Part shown: positions 25,620 through 35,562 of the stretch, piece after piece
Numbering within the stretch: the first letter of the stretch is position 1
How the letters are laid out: every line of letters begins with the position of its first letter
Source of the DNA: Christensenella massiliensis
GTDB lineage: Bacteria; Bacillota; Clostridia; Christensenellales; Christensenellaceae
Reading direction: 5' to 3'
DNA: 64,000 nucleotides
NCBI GenBank assembly: GCA_900155415.1
Contig: LT700187.1
Coordinates: 2,170,001-2,234,000, forward strand
Notes under the pieces: generated by a model
The model's database searches: none
Told to the model about the DNA's origin: nothing
Seen by the model: the letters and a program-made list of their open reading frames with translations, nothing else
Position numbers and translations under genes: made by a program

Positions 25620-26921
25620 ATGAAAAAACGCAGTGTGATCGGCATTATTGTGACATTTGTAGTCATCATATTGTTGTGCTTTGTTGTCATCAACGGTTTC
25701 GATGTTGGAGTCTACGAAATCAGGCCGCTCAACGGTATCCAACAGGGACTGGATCTGACAGGCGGCGTTTATACCGTTTATCAGGCAGCTGACACCTCGG
25801 TTGATGATTTTGATGAGAAAATGGACGGTGCCATGCTTGTGCTTCGGGATAGGCTCGATGCAAAAGGATTCACGGAAGCAACCGTTACAAGACAGGGAAC
25901 GGACCGTATCCGGGTCGAGATACCGATCAACAGTACCAGTGAAATGCAGGACCCAAACGAGGTGGCTGAGTTCATCGGAACGCCTGCTAAGCTGGAGTTT
26001 GTGGACCCGAACGGTGAAACGATTCTGGAGGGCGGAGATATCCAAAAAGCAGAGACGGTACAGAATTCGCAGACGCTTGAATATGCCGTAAGCTTTGAAC
26101 TGACGCAGGAAGGAGCAGAAAAATTCGCCGAAGCTACGCAGGAATTTCTGAACCAGACGATTGCCATTACGATCGACGGAGAAACCATCTCTGCTCCTAC
26201 TGTAAACAGTGTGATTGCCAATGGGCGTGGAGAAATCACAGGAGATTTTACAATGGAAGAAGCGCAGGATCTTGCAATGCAGATCGAAAGCGGTGCGCTT
26301 CCTCTTGATCTTCAAGAAATAGAGGTGCGTTCCATCAGTGCTACGCTTGGAGAGGGAGCGCTTCAAAACAGTATCTTTGCGGGGATAGTCGGCCTTGTGA
26401 TCCTCTTCGCTTTTATACTGATTTATTATAGGTTGCCGGGGCTCACGGCTTGTATGGCACTTATCGTTTATATTATGTTTGTTCTGCTTTTGCTTGGCAG
26501 TGTGCCGGGGGTACAGCTGACGCTACCCGGTATTGCAGGTATTATCCTCGGTATCGGTATGGCGGTCGATGCGAACGTCATTATATTCGAACGGTTCAAG
26601 GAAGAATTTCGTTCCGGAAAAACGCTACGTACCTCTTTTAACGGAGGCTTCCAAAAAGCGTTCATTACAATTCTGGATTCCAATATCACGACGCTTATCT
26701 GTGCGGTGGTGCTTGCGGTGTTTGGCACGGGAACTCTGAAAAGCTTTGCGTATACGCTTATTATCAGCATCATTGTTTCCATGATTTCAGCACTGCTGAT
26801 TACAAGAGGGATCCTGAAAATGTTCATCAACCTGAATATTAAAAATCCAAATGTGTTTATGGCGAAGGCCCGACAGCTCCGCGAAGCAGCGAAGGCTGCA
26901 AGGGAAGGGGGTAATGCGTAA
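25620..26921 (+). CDS. secD: Protein translocase subunit SecD
   Basis: Membrane component that helps pull secreted proteins out of the SecYEG channel using the proton motive force. The 433-residue protein has one N-terminal membrane helix, the signature LNGIQQGLDLTGGVYTVY (about 37-54), a large extracytoplasmic domain and five C-terminal membrane helices with ANVIIFERFKEE. The ATG at 25620 is preferred over the TTG one codon earlier, with AGGAGG 7 bp upstream. It overlaps secF by one base (TAATG). Confidence 0.96.
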   Translation: MKKRSVIGIIVTFVVIILLCFVVINGFDVGVYEIRPLNGIQQGLDLTGGVYTVYQAADTSVDDFDEKMDGAMLVLRDRLDAKGFTEATVTRQGTDRIRVEIPINSTSEMQDPNEVAEFIGTPAKLEFVDPNGETILEGGDIQKAETVQNSQTLEYAVSFELTQEGAEKFAEATQEFLNQTIAITIDGETISAPTVNSVIANGRGEITGDFTMEEAQDLAMQIESGALPLDLQEIEVRSISATLGEGALQNSIFAGIVGLVILFAFILIYYRLPGLTACMALIVYIMFVLLLLGSVPGVQLTLPGIAGIILGIGMAVDANVIIFERFKEEFRSGKTLRTSFNGGFQKAFITILDSNITTLICAVVLAVFGTGTLKSFAYTLIISIIVSMISALLITRGILKMFINLNIKNPNVFMAKARQLREAAKAAREGGNA

Positions 26922-27853
26922 TGATTACGAAGCATTTTAAAAAGTTTCTGATTGCTCCCATCGTTATTCTCGCTCTTGGTGTTATTTTCGGTATAGTGAA
27001 CGGCGGTCTGAATCTCGGTATTGATTTTACCGGAGGCAGCATCGTTACGATCGACTTTCAGGAAGAATTTGATACAGCTGTCGTACAGCAGGCCCTTGAT
27101 CAAAATGGAATGGGAGATTCGCCGATCGTGAAATCGGGGGAGGGGTATACGCAGGCGGAGATTCGGATGCGTACGCTCGATACGGATGAATTGCAGTCCA
27201 CGACAAACAATGCAATCTTGGAGGACATCAAGGAGACTTATCCGGAAGCAGAAATCACAACTGTCGATAAGGTCGGCGGAGTTGCAAGTGCTGATCTTGT
27301 GAAGAATGCATTTTTGGCAGTGGCGATTGCATGCGGTCTTATGCTGATTTATATCTGGATACGGTTCCAGCTATATAATGGTATTAGTGCAGTCGTCATG
27401 CTGGTGCATGACGTAGGTATCATGATTGCCATTATGTGCATTCTGCAGATACAGATCAATAGCGCATTTATTGCGGCCTGCCTCACTATAATCGGTTATT
27501 CCATCAATAATACGATCGTTATTTTTGACCGTGTGAGGGATAATCTTAAAATCATGAATCCGAAGCGTATTCCGCGCGCAGAGATTGCAGATACCAGTAT
27601 CAAAGAAACGCTTACGCGTACGATCAATACATCTGTGACAACTTTGATCATGATCGTGTGCCTGTATATTTTTGGCGTATCGACGATCAAGGAATTTTCT
27701 TTCCCGATCATCGTTGGTTTGCTCGCAGGCGTTTATTCTTCCGTATTTCTGGCGGCCCCTATGTGGTCGCTTATGGCAGACCGCTCCGACAGGAAGAAAA
27801 ATGGTGCTGCTAAAACAAAATCAAAGAAGAAAACAAAAACAGCAAAGGCTTAA
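26921..27853 (+). CDS. secF: Protein translocase subunit SecF
   Basis: Partner of SecD in the membrane. The 310-residue protein has the N-terminal helix, the GLNLGIDFTGGSIV motif (about 28-41), a smaller extracytoplasmic domain than SecD and membrane helices with SINNTIVIFDRVRDN. It ends in a Lys-rich cytosolic tail. It shares the TAATG junction with secD and is followed by a strong terminator. Confidence 0.96.
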   Translation: MITKHFKKFLIAPIVILALGVIFGIVNGGLNLGIDFTGGSIVTIDFQEEFDTAVVQQALDQNGMGDSPIVKSGEGYTQAEIRMRTLDTDELQSTTNNAILEDIKETYPEAEITTVDKVGGVASADLVKNAFLAVAIACGLMLIYIWIRFQLYNGISAVVMLVHDVGIMIAIMCILQIQINSAFIAACLTIIGYSINNTIVIFDRVRDNLKIMNPKRIPRAEIADTSIKETLTRTINTSVTTLIMIVCLYIFGVSTIKEFSFPIIVGLLAGVYSSVFLAAPMWSLMADRSDRKKNGAAKTKSKKKTKTAKA

Positions 27854-27854
27854 C

Positions 27855-27888
27855 AAAAAAAGACCTCCCTATGAGGAGGTCTTTTTTC
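27855..27888 (+). terminator. Terminator after secDF
   Basis: AGACCTCC (27861-27868) pairs with GGAGGTCT (27875-27882) around CTATGA, flanked by an A-run before and a T-run after. Confidence 0.92.
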
Positions 27889-27900
27889 TAAGGAAACAAT

Positions 27901-29928
27901 ATGAGGTATATTTTAAAACAGAAGCCTCAAATGAATACAGAAAAAGAAGCGGTCGCACGTTTGCGGAAAGAATTGAAGCTATCCCAAATCACGGCTTCTC
28001 TGCTATGCGCCCGCGGTCTGTCGGATACCGCGGCAGCTTATGATTTCCTGAATCCCGGAGTCAGCCAGCTGCATGACCCATTCAGTTTTTTAGATATGCG
28101 CGATGCAGTAAGCGCGATCAAGCATGCAATAGCGTCTAAAAAAAGAATCTGCGTTTATGGGGATTATGATGCAGACGGTATCTCTGCCAGCGCGATTCTG
28201 TATAAAACGCTTGTGCAAATGGGCGGACAAGTGGAAGTATTTCTGCCAAACCGTATGGAGCATGGCTACGGCCTTACGATGGATAACGTAAAGAGCTTGC
28301 AGGGGATATCACTGCTCATCACTGTAGATTGCGGGATCACCAGCATAGACGAAATAGAACAAGCAAAAAAAATGGGGATGACGACGATACTCACCGATCA
28401 TCACGAATGTCCGCCGGTTTTGCCGCAGGCCGATTATATTTTAAATCCACACCGTCCCGGGGAGACATATCCGTTTGATTCTCTTTGCGGAGCGGGCGTT
28501 GCATTTAAATTAGCTCAGGCCCTGATTGGCGATGCTGCGCTTGAAATGATCGATCTTGCTGCGCTTGCTACGATTGCCGATATCGTTCCGCTGCTTGGTG
28601 AAAATCGCTCGATCTCGGCTTTGGGTTTAAAACGTCTGAATGAGGAGTCCAACCCGGGCGTTGCAGCACTCGTGCAAAAAGCCTGCACAAAACGCAACGC
28701 GGAGATCGACGCGCAAACGGTATCTTTTGTTCTTGCACCCCGTATCAATGCGGCCGGACGTATTTCCACCGCAAAAACTGCTTTTGAGCTTTTAACGGAA
28801 AACGACGAGGAGAAACTCAATGATCTTGCAGAGCAGTTATGTGCGCTCAATGCGGACAGACAGCAGAGGCAGGAGAAAGTCGTAAGTGAAGCGGTCCGGA
28901 TGTATACTGAAAGCGGTGATCCATCGGCGAGCATTATTATTCTCTATCAAAAAGACTGGGATATTGGCATCGTGGGATTGGCGGCATCTAAAATCGCAGA
29001 AGCATATATGCGCCCGACGATCCTACTTGGGGAAACTGAACCGGGCCTTTATACCGGCTCGGCGCGCAGTATCCCCGGAATCAACATATATGAGGCGATG
29101 AGGTCTCAGGCTAAATTATATGAAAAATTCGGCGGGCATGCCGGAGCCGCCGGCTTGACGGTAAAAGAAGAATATATTCCGCAGATTGCACGGCGCCTTG
29201 ATGGCTATTTGAAGCAAGCCTATAAAGAAGATGTTTTTAGACCGCTTAAGACCTATGATTTTGAAATCGTTCCCGCTGAAATCAATAATGCACTGATTTC
29301 TGAATTGGAGCGGCTTCGGCCTTTCGGTTTCAAAAATGAGCAAGTAGAGCTTTTAGTGCGTGGCGCCCGTTTGGAAAATATCCGTTCTATAGGGGAAGAC
29401 CGCCATGCAAAGTTTAAGATATCAAAGCAGGGAAGGGAAATAAACGCCGTTGTTTTTGGAACATCTGCTTCCGAGCTCCCCAAACAGGCGGATATCGTGG
29501 GAACGGTAAGCGTGAATACCTATGATATGAAACCGCAGATGGTTGTAAGTGTATTGTCTTATGAAGACACTCTATTGCAACGGCTTCAGAAAGCAAAAAA
29601 ATATTTAGAGCGCATGACAGCTCCGGCGGTGTCGGACCGACAGATATATTTTGTTCCTCGTTCTCTTTTGCTTGAGATATATGCCGTCCTGAAAGGGGCG
29701 GCAGAGCGTAAAATAACGTTTTCGGATGAAGCGGATGTCGCCGCTTTCATCCAAAAATACGCGCCAGTTACTGAACCTGAAAGAATCGTTTTCGCATTAA
29801 CTGTGTTTCGGGAAATTGGTTTGCTTGAAATGAAAAAAAATGATAGAATACACATTGTGATATATACGGGAAAGCGCGAGCTTTCGAACAGCAGATTATA
29901 TAAAATGTTTACTTCGGGAGAGATGTGA
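27901..29928 (+). CDS. recJ: Single-stranded-DNA-specific exonuclease RecJ
   Basis: 5'-3' exonuclease of recombination and mismatch repair. The 675-residue protein has the DHH-family motifs YGDYDADGISASAILY (about 86), DCGI (about 143) and DHHE (about 165), then the DHHA1 domain with GGHAGAAG (about 416), and an OB-fold region. The C-terminal extension after about residue 560 fits the Firmicutes form. It starts 13 bp after the secDF terminator with AAGGAA as ribosome binding site, so its promoter overlaps that region or read-through is used. apt follows within 2 bp. Confidence 0.93.
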   Translation: MRYILKQKPQMNTEKEAVARLRKELKLSQITASLLCARGLSDTAAAYDFLNPGVSQLHDPFSFLDMRDAVSAIKHAIASKKRICVYGDYDADGISASAILYKTLVQMGGQVEVFLPNRMEHGYGLTMDNVKSLQGISLLITVDCGITSIDEIEQAKKMGMTTILTDHHECPPVLPQADYILNPHRPGETYPFDSLCGAGVAFKLAQALIGDAALEMIDLAALATIADIVPLLGENRSISALGLKRLNEESNPGVAALVQKACTKRNAEIDAQTVSFVLAPRINAAGRISTAKTAFELLTENDEEKLNDLAEQLCALNADRQQRQEKVVSEAVRMYTESGDPSASIIILYQKDWDIGIVGLAASKIAEAYMRPTILLGETEPGLYTGSARSIPGINIYEAMRSQAKLYEKFGGHAGAAGLTVKEEYIPQIARRLDGYLKQAYKEDVFRPLKTYDFEIVPAEINNALISELERLRPFGFKNEQVELLVRGARLENIRSIGEDRHAKFKISKQGREINAVVFGTSASELPKQADIVGTVSVNTYDMKPQMVVSVLSYEDTLLQRLQKAKKYLERMTAPAVSDRQIYFVPRSLLLEIYAVLKGAAERKITFSDEADVAAFIQKYAPVTEPERIVFALTVFREIGLLEMKKNDRIHIVIYTGKRELSNSRLYKMFTSGEM

Positions 29929-29929
29929 G

Positions 29930-30442
29930 ATGGATTTAAAGGAAAAAATAAGAAATATCAAGGATTTTCCAGAGAAAGGGGTTATTTTCCGCGATATTAC
30001 GACATTGATCAAAGACCCGGATGCATTTGAGTATGTAACGGATGCATTGGCCAAACATGTTGAAAAGGAAGATATCGATGCGATCGTTGTACTTGATGCA
30101 CGGGGTTTTTTGTTCGGAGCGCCAGTTGCATATCTGCTGAAGAAAAGAATCGTGCCGGTTCGCAAAAAGGGCAAGCTTCCAGCCGAGACCTATCAGGTGG
30201 AGTATCAGCTTGAATATGGAACAGGACAGCTCGAAATGCATAAAGACGCGATTCAAAAGGGGATGCGGGTCGCTGTTTTTGACGATTTGTTGGCTACGGG
30301 CGGAACGGCTAAGGCGGCGTGCGAATTGGTCGAGCTTGCAGGTGCGCAGATCGTATCGCTGAATTTCGTGATTGAGCTGACTGAGCTGGGCGGCAGAGAG
30401 GCTCTGAGCGGATATCAGGTATATTCATTAGTACAATATTGA
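29930..30442 (+). CDS. apt: Adenine phosphoribosyltransferase
   Basis: Salvages adenine to AMP with PRPP. The 170-residue length is standard. Motifs seen: IKDFPEKGVIFRDIT (N-terminal base-binding region), LDARGFLFGAPVAYLL, and the PRPP motif VAVFDDLLATGGTAKA (about 106-121). GGGAGAG lies before the ATG. The recJ-apt-relA order is common in Firmicutes. Confidence 0.97.
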   Translation: MDLKEKIRNIKDFPEKGVIFRDITTLIKDPDAFEYVTDALAKHVEKEDIDAIVVLDARGFLFGAPVAYLLKKRIVPVRKKGKLPAETYQVEYQLEYGTGQLEMHKDAIQKGMRVAVFDDLLATGGTAKAACELVELAGAQIVSLNFVIELTELGGREALSGYQVYSLVQY

Positions 30443-30458
30443 CGGGGAGATAGTTTGG

Positions 30459-32597
30459 GTGTCGGAATATTATAACGACTTTATCAGACGGCATAAGCTT
30501 GAATATGACCCAATGGTCGAAAAGGCCTTTACGATAGCGGAAAAAGCGCATGCAGGACAGCTGCGCCATTCCGGCGAGCCTTTTTTTACACATCCTCTTG
30601 CGGTGGCGGATATCGTTGCAGATTTGGGCCTCGACCATACGACGATCATCGCTACGATCCTCCATGATGTAGTAGAGGACACCCAATTTACGACAGAAGA
30701 TATCAGCCGGGAATTTACTCCTGAAATTGCAAAGCTTGTCGACGGAGTAACGAAGCTCAATAATTACGATTTTAAAACGCGCGAGGAGCAGCAATGGGAA
30801 AGTCTGCGAAAAATGTTTCTCGCAATGGCTTCCGATATCCGTGTAGTAATTATAAAGCTTGCGGACAGACTGCACAATATGCGGACGCTGAAATACCAGT
30901 CTGAGAACAAACAGATAGAAAAAGCCAAAGAGACGCTTGAAATCTATGCGCCGCTTGCGCACCGTCTCGGGATCAGTACCATACAGTGGGAGTTGGAAGA
31001 TCTTTCTTTAAAATTTTTAAATCCAGACGAATATTTTGAGATCGCCAATAAAATTGCATCGACCCGCGAGGAACGTGAGAAACAGATCAGTTCCGTAATA
31101 GTCAAGCTGGAAGATAAGCTTGCCGAAATGAAAATAAAAGCGGAGATCGAAGGGAGACCCAAGCATATTTATAGCATCTATAAAAAGATGAAAGAAAAGC
31201 ATAAGGTTTTTGAAGAGGTATACGACCTGATTGCTATCCGGATCATTGTATCCAGCATCAAGGATTGCTATGGTGTGCTCGGGATCGTTCATACCATGTG
31301 GAAACCGATCCCGCTCCGTTTTAAGGATTATATCGCAGTACCAAAGCAAAATATGTATCAATCCTTGCACACGACGCTTCTCGGCGAGGACGGGAAACCA
31401 TTTGAGGTGCAGATCCGGACATATGACATGCACCGTACTGCTGAATATGGAATTGCCGCGCACTGGAAATATAAAGAGGGCGGCAAGGAAAACAGTATGG
31501 ATTCCAAGCTGGCATGGCTGCGTGAATTGATGGAATGGCAGAACGATCTGAAGGATTCCCGAGAATTTATGGAAACCTTGAAGGTCGATCTATTTGCGGA
31601 TACCGTTTTTGTGTTTACGCCGAAAGGCGACGTGAAGGACTTTGTGGCAGGGGCAACGCCGCTCGACTTTGCCTATAGCATCCATAGCGCGATAGGAAAT
31701 AAATGTGTTGGAGCAAAAATAAATGGCAAGATCGTTCCGTTGGATTACAAACTGAAAACGGGAGATATCGTTGATATCATCACTTCTAATTCAGCGACGC
31801 CAAGCCGTGATTGGCTCAAATTTGTTAAAACAGCACAGGCGCGCAGCAAAATCAAACAATGGTTCAAAAAGCAGCTGAAAGAAGAAAATATCGTTAAAGG
31901 CCGTGAAATGCTTGAGAAAGAAGCAAAACGGCAGGGCTATCAGCTGTATGAACAGCTTTTGAAGCCAGACTGGCTGAGCGTGCTTTATAAGCGTTTTACG
32001 CTGAATTCACAGGACGATATGTTCGCAGCGGTCGGCTATGGTGCGCTTTCTGCCCAGCAGATACTTTCCAAGCTGATCGAACAATATAAGATGGCGAACA
32101 AGATCGATTCAGGCTCGGAGGAATTGAAAATCGTAAAACGCACGGGAAAGGGTGCGGAGGAAGATATTACAGTAGAGGGAAATACCGGGTTGGCAGTCCG
32201 GTTCGCGAAATGCTGTAATCCGGTTCCCGGAGACGATATCATAGGATATATCACGCGCGGCCGCGGTGTATGCGTACATACGAAAGAGTGCAAGAACCTG
32301 CAGAATGTAGATAAGGAACGGTTGATAGAGGTCGCATGGGCGGGCGATCAGACGACCTCCTATAATGTTGAGATACAGATCGTTGCGGATGACAGGCCGG
32401 GTCTTATGGTAGAGATTGCGCAGGCAATGTACAATATGGGACGTGATATCACGGCGATCAATGCACATTCTGCCAAAAATGGAGTCGCTACGATATCGCT
32501 TCGTTCTAATATTACCTCCGTGCAGGATCTGCACGATCTGATGAATAAGCTGAAAAGCCTGAAAGGCGTGCGGGATGTGTTCCGCGTGAATTATTGA
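30459..32597 (+). CDS. relA: (p)ppGpp synthetase/hydrolase (Rel)
   Basis: Bifunctional stringent-response enzyme. The 712 residues contain an intact HD hydrolase domain (TILHDVVEDT, about 66-75), so it can degrade (p)ppGpp. The synthetase domain includes KPIPLRFKDYIAVPKQNMYQ followed by SLHTT (about 284-308). A TGS domain starts near FVFTPKGDV (about 383), and a C-terminal ACT domain starts near VEIQIVADDRPG (about 636). GTG at 30459 is the likely start. It is a single long Rel as in most Firmicutes and lies 10 bp before dtd. Confidence 0.95.
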   Translation: MSEYYNDFIRRHKLEYDPMVEKAFTIAEKAHAGQLRHSGEPFFTHPLAVADIVADLGLDHTTIIATILHDVVEDTQFTTEDISREFTPEIAKLVDGVTKLNNYDFKTREEQQWESLRKMFLAMASDIRVVIIKLADRLHNMRTLKYQSENKQIEKAKETLEIYAPLAHRLGISTIQWELEDLSLKFLNPDEYFEIANKIASTREEREKQISSVIVKLEDKLAEMKIKAEIEGRPKHIYSIYKKMKEKHKVFEEVYDLIAIRIIVSSIKDCYGVLGIVHTMWKPIPLRFKDYIAVPKQNMYQSLHTTLLGEDGKPFEVQIRTYDMHRTAEYGIAAHWKYKEGGKENSMDSKLAWLRELMEWQNDLKDSREFMETLKVDLFADTVFVFTPKGDVKDFVAGATPLDFAYSIHSAIGNKCVGAKINGKIVPLDYKLKTGDIVDIITSNSATPSRDWLKFVKTAQARSKIKQWFKKQLKEENIVKGREMLEKEAKRQGYQLYEQLLKPDWLSVLYKRFTLNSQDDMFAAVGYGALSAQQILSKLIEQYKMANKIDSGSEELKIVKRTGKGAEEDITVEGNTGLAVRFAKCCNPVPGDDIIGYITRGRGVCVHTKECKNLQNVDKERLIEVAWAGDQTTSYNVEIQIVADDRPGLMVEIAQAMYNMGRDITAINAHSAKNGVATISLRSNITSVQDLHDLMNKLKSLKGVRDVFRVNY

Positions 32598-32607
32598 GGG
32601 AAACGGC

Positions 32608-33057
32608 ATGAGAGCAGTTGTTCAGCGCGTGAAAAATGCTTCTGTTTTCGTAGAGGACGCAGAGATATCAAGGATCGAAAACGGTATCTTGGTGTTTTTG
32701 GGAATCGCAGGGGATGACACGGAAAAGGATATGGAATATATTGTGGAAAAGTGTGTTAACCTGCGCATATTTGAAGATGCGGAAAACGTTATGAATCTAT
32801 CTGTACAGGATATTGAGGGGGAGATTTTGCTCGTATCTCAGTTTACGCTGTATGGGGATGCCCGCAAGGGAAGGCGTCCAAGCTATCAGAAGGCTGCTTC
32901 GCCAGATATGGCGCGCGGTTTGTTTCAAAAATGTATATGGCTCTTTGAGCAGAAATATTCTAAGGTCAGAACAGGAAAATTTCAAGCAGAGATGCAGGTA
33001 GCGCTCATCAATGACGGACCTGTAACGATTTTGCTCGACAGCAAGAAGGATTTTTAA
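32608..33057 (+). CDS. dtd: D-aminoacyl-tRNA deacylase
   Basis: Removes D-amino acids wrongly attached to tRNA. The 149-residue length is normal. The conserved VSQFTLYGDARKGRRPSY motif (about 76-93) and the C-terminal NDGPVTILLDS stretch, the GP-containing chiral-selectivity motif (usually NxGPVT), are present. It is placed directly after relA, as in Bacillus and relatives. Confidence 0.96.
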   Translation: MRAVVQRVKNASVFVEDAEISRIENGILVFLGIAGDDTEKDMEYIVEKCVNLRIFEDAENVMNLSVQDIEGEILLVSQFTLYGDARKGRRPSYQKAASPDMARGLFQKCIWLFEQKYSKVRTGKFQAEMQVALINDGPVTILLDSKKDF

Positions 33058-33058
33058 G

Positions 33059-33679
33059 ATGCAGGTAATCTCGCTTATAACAGGCCCTTTAATGGAAAAT
33101 ACTTATATTGTTTCCGATGAGCTTTTTCAGAATATGGTAGTGATAGACCCGGGGAGCGAAGCGGAAAAAATCATGGAACAAATAGACCGTAAAGGCGGAA
33201 AGGTTTCTTATATCCTTCTAACGCATGGTCATGCGGACCATATCGGTGCAGTAGACGAACTGCGGAAGCGATACAGCGCGCAGGTAGCGATACACAAAGA
33301 AGATGCGGATATGCTTGGCTCGTCCTCTGGAAATCTTTCTCAATTTCTGGGGAACCCGTTTACCGTTCTCCCTGCGGATATATTTCTTGCGGATGGCGAT
33401 GTCATTCGTTTTGGAGAAACGGAATTGAAAATCATACATACGCCCGGGCATTCTCCGGGAAGCATTTGCCTGCTTGGCACAGAGGTTATTTTTTCCGGGG
33501 ATACGCTGTTTGAAAGTTCCATCGGCCGGACAGATTTCCCGGGAGGAGATATTGAAGCAATGCGGGAATCGCTCAGTATTCTTGAGGCGCTGCCGGGCGA
33601 CTATACAGTCTATCCCGGTCACGGCGGAACAACGACGCTTGCTCAGGAAAGAGCAATGAATCCATATATGGGACGGTAA
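33059..33679 (+). CDS. Metallo-beta-lactamase-fold hydrolase (glyoxalase II-like)
   Basis: The 206-residue zinc hydrolase has the HxHxDH motif in LTHGHADHIG (about 54-63), a further His in HTPGHSPGS, Asp in FSGDTLFESSIGRTDFPGG, and a final YPGHGG. It belongs to the YqgX/GloB-like group, whose natural substrates are mostly unknown; thioester hydrolysis is possible. It sits 1 bp after dtd and 3 bp before hemZ. Confidence 0.88.
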   Translation: MQVISLITGPLMENTYIVSDELFQNMVVIDPGSEAEKIMEQIDRKGGKVSYILLTHGHADHIGAVDELRKRYSAQVAIHKEDADMLGSSSGNLSQFLGNPFTVLPADIFLADGDVIRFGETELKIIHTPGHSPGSICLLGTEVIFSGDTLFESSIGRTDFPGGDIEAMRESLSILEALPGDYTVYPGHGGTTTLAQERAMNPYMGR

Positions 33680-33682
33680 TCC

Positions 33683-35167
33683 ATGGTTTCGGTTTATACA
33701 GATACACCTTCTTTCTTTAATGATATTTGCGAAGAGATCCGCTTATTTTTGCCGGAAGAAAAACATGTCGAACAATTAAGTGCGCCGAAAAATACAGGCC
33801 GCGGTGTTGTGCTGCACCATTTTTGGAAAAAGGAGGGCGCGGCATGGCGCAACCGGGCTGAATATTATGTTGATGGGATACTTGCGGCGCATGTTTCCGA
33901 ACGACATACGCCCGCGGAGGAGTTTGGCAGAGAAAGAAACCGGAAAGAAGCTCCTCTGCTCGTCAAAAGAATGAAAAAGCATGCGGTAAAGCGTATCGTC
34001 TATGAAACGCTGCGCCAATATTATCAGAAGGATATGCCATGGGGTTCGCTTACAGGGATTCGTCCGACTAAATTTCTGCGCGAGTTGTCCGCAGAGCATG
34101 GCGCGGCGGAAGCACGCCGTATTTTTGCCGCCGCTTATCATGTTTCTGAACAAAAAATACGGCTGGCTGAAACGATTTGTTCCGTTCAGGCTCCTTTTAT
34201 GGACAGGAAAAAAGAAAATGAGCTTGATATTTATATTGGGATCCCTTTTTGTATCTCCCGTTGTAAATATTGCTCTTTTATCTCAAAAGACCTGCAGTTC
34301 AATCAAACGATCAAAACACAATATTTACCCCGGCTATTTTGGGAAATGGATTCTATGAGACCGATCATAGAAAATTATCATGTCCGCGCCGTTTATATTG
34401 GCGGGGGAACACCGACTGCATTAAGCGAAAAGGAATTGGAAGCCCTGCTTTTGAAAGTGACCAGTCTTTTCCGCGGAAATTATGAGTTTACGGTCGAAGC
34501 CGGGCGTCCGGACACCATTACAAGAGAGAAGCTTGCCATTTTGAAAGAAAATAATGTTCAGCGTATTAGCATCAATGCGCAGACAACAAATGACAGAACG
34601 CTTGAGTTGATTGGACGCAGACATACGACGCAGGAATTTGAGCAAGCCTTTTCGCTTGCAAAGGAGTTTGGATTTCAAAGCGTCAATACGGATATGATCC
34701 TTGGGCTTCCCCGCGAGGAGCTGACAGACGTTGAAAAAACGCTTCGTGATATCATGCGGTATGAACCCGATAATGTAACGGTCCATACTCTTGCGATTAA
34801 ACAATCCTCTTCCTTTGCGGAAGAGCAGAGGAACGACCTTCCGGATGCAAAACTGGTTTCCAATATGGTAGAGCTTTCTCAGAACTTTTTACAGAAAAAA
34901 GGATATCTTCCCTATTATCTGTATCGGCAGAAATATATGAGCGGAAATCTTGAGAATGTAGGCTTTGCACGGCCCGGAAAAGAGTGCGTTTATAACATAG
35001 ATATCATGGAAGAGACCGTTAGCAACCTTGCATTTGGCGCGGGTGCGATATCAAAGCGTTTATTTCCGGAGAAAAATTTGATCAAACGCGCACCGAATGT
35101 AAAAGACTTAAAAAATTACATCGAACGGACAGACGAGATGGTGCTGCGTAAAAAGGAACTATTTTAA
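33683..35167 (+). CDS. hemZ: HemZ-type radical SAM coproporphyrinogen dehydrogenase-like protein
   Basis: Oxygen-independent coproporphyrinogen oxidase-like enzyme. The 494-residue protein has an N-terminal extension of about 170 residues, then the radical SAM motif IPFCISRCKYCSF (Cys near 190, 194 and 197), YIGGGTPTAL and NTDMILGLPRE. The N-terminal GSLTGIRPTKFLREL segment is specific to HemZ compared with HemN/HemW. Genuine haem synthesis is not supported by any neighbour here, so the reaction remains an assumption from family. Confidence 0.88.
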   Translation: MVSVYTDTPSFFNDICEEIRLFLPEEKHVEQLSAPKNTGRGVVLHHFWKKEGAAWRNRAEYYVDGILAAHVSERHTPAEEFGRERNRKEAPLLVKRMKKHAVKRIVYETLRQYYQKDMPWGSLTGIRPTKFLRELSAEHGAAEARRIFAAAYHVSEQKIRLAETICSVQAPFMDRKKENELDIYIGIPFCISRCKYCSFISKDLQFNQTIKTQYLPRLFWEMDSMRPIIENYHVRAVYIGGGTPTALSEKELEALLLKVTSLFRGNYEFTVEAGRPDTITREKLAILKENNVQRISINAQTTNDRTLELIGRRHTTQEFEQAFSLAKEFGFQSVNTDMILGLPREELTDVEKTLRDIMRYEPDNVTVHTLAIKQSSSFAEEQRNDLPDAKLVSNMVELSQNFLQKKGYLPYYLYRQKYMSGNLENVGFARPGKECVYNIDIMEETVSNLAFGAGAISKRLFPEKNLIKRAPNVKDLKNYIERTDEMVLRKKELF

Positions 35168-35237
35168 TCTGTGCAGCGCACGGATTCAGAAATGCGTTCA
35201 AAACGAGAAGAAGGCTTTTGTGCTGTTTTCAGCTTTA

Positions 35238-35266
35238 TTGACAGCCCTTTGTTTTCCCGGTATAAT
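35238..35266 (+). promoter_or_regulatory. Consensus promoter of the hisS T-box leader
   Basis: A perfect TTGACA (35238-35243), 17-bp spacer and TATAAT (35261-35266). This is the strongest promoter seen in the window. Initiation is near 35273. Confidence 0.9.
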
Positions 35267-35272
35267 GGAATC

Positions 35273-35522
35273 GGTAAAAGGCAATGATGTGGAGAGTAAC
35301 CGTGCGCCTTGCGGAAAGAGAACGGTTGTCGTGGCTGAAAACAGCCGTACGTTCAAGACATGGTGAAGAACGCCACGGAGCTTCTGTCGTGAAAGCGGTC
35401 TTGTAATTAGCGGCGGGCGCAGGTCTGCGTTACGGACGAGAGCGGAGGATTTGATTCTCAATTTGGGTGGTACCGCGGATTTTTAAACTTCGTCCCTGTC
35501 TTGGTCAGGACGTTGTTTTTTT
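35273..35522 (+). promoter_or_regulatory. T-box riboswitch controlling hisS-aspS
   Basis: The leader RNA of about 250 bases senses uncharged tRNA. The invariant T-box GGGTGGTACCGCGG is at 35465-35478, followed by a terminator hairpin (CGTCC/GGACG, about 35491-35512) and a T-run. The upstream part contains a GGAGAGTA AG-bulge-like element near 35290 and a candidate specifier loop (GAACGCCACGG) with CAC, a His codon, at 35374-35376. A histidine specifier matches hisS downstream. Antitermination would let hisS and the following genes be transcribed when tRNA-His is uncharged. Confidence 0.92.
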
Positions 35523-35562
35523 ATATGAATAAGAAGCAGGCAAATGAGGAGGGAACTGTAAC

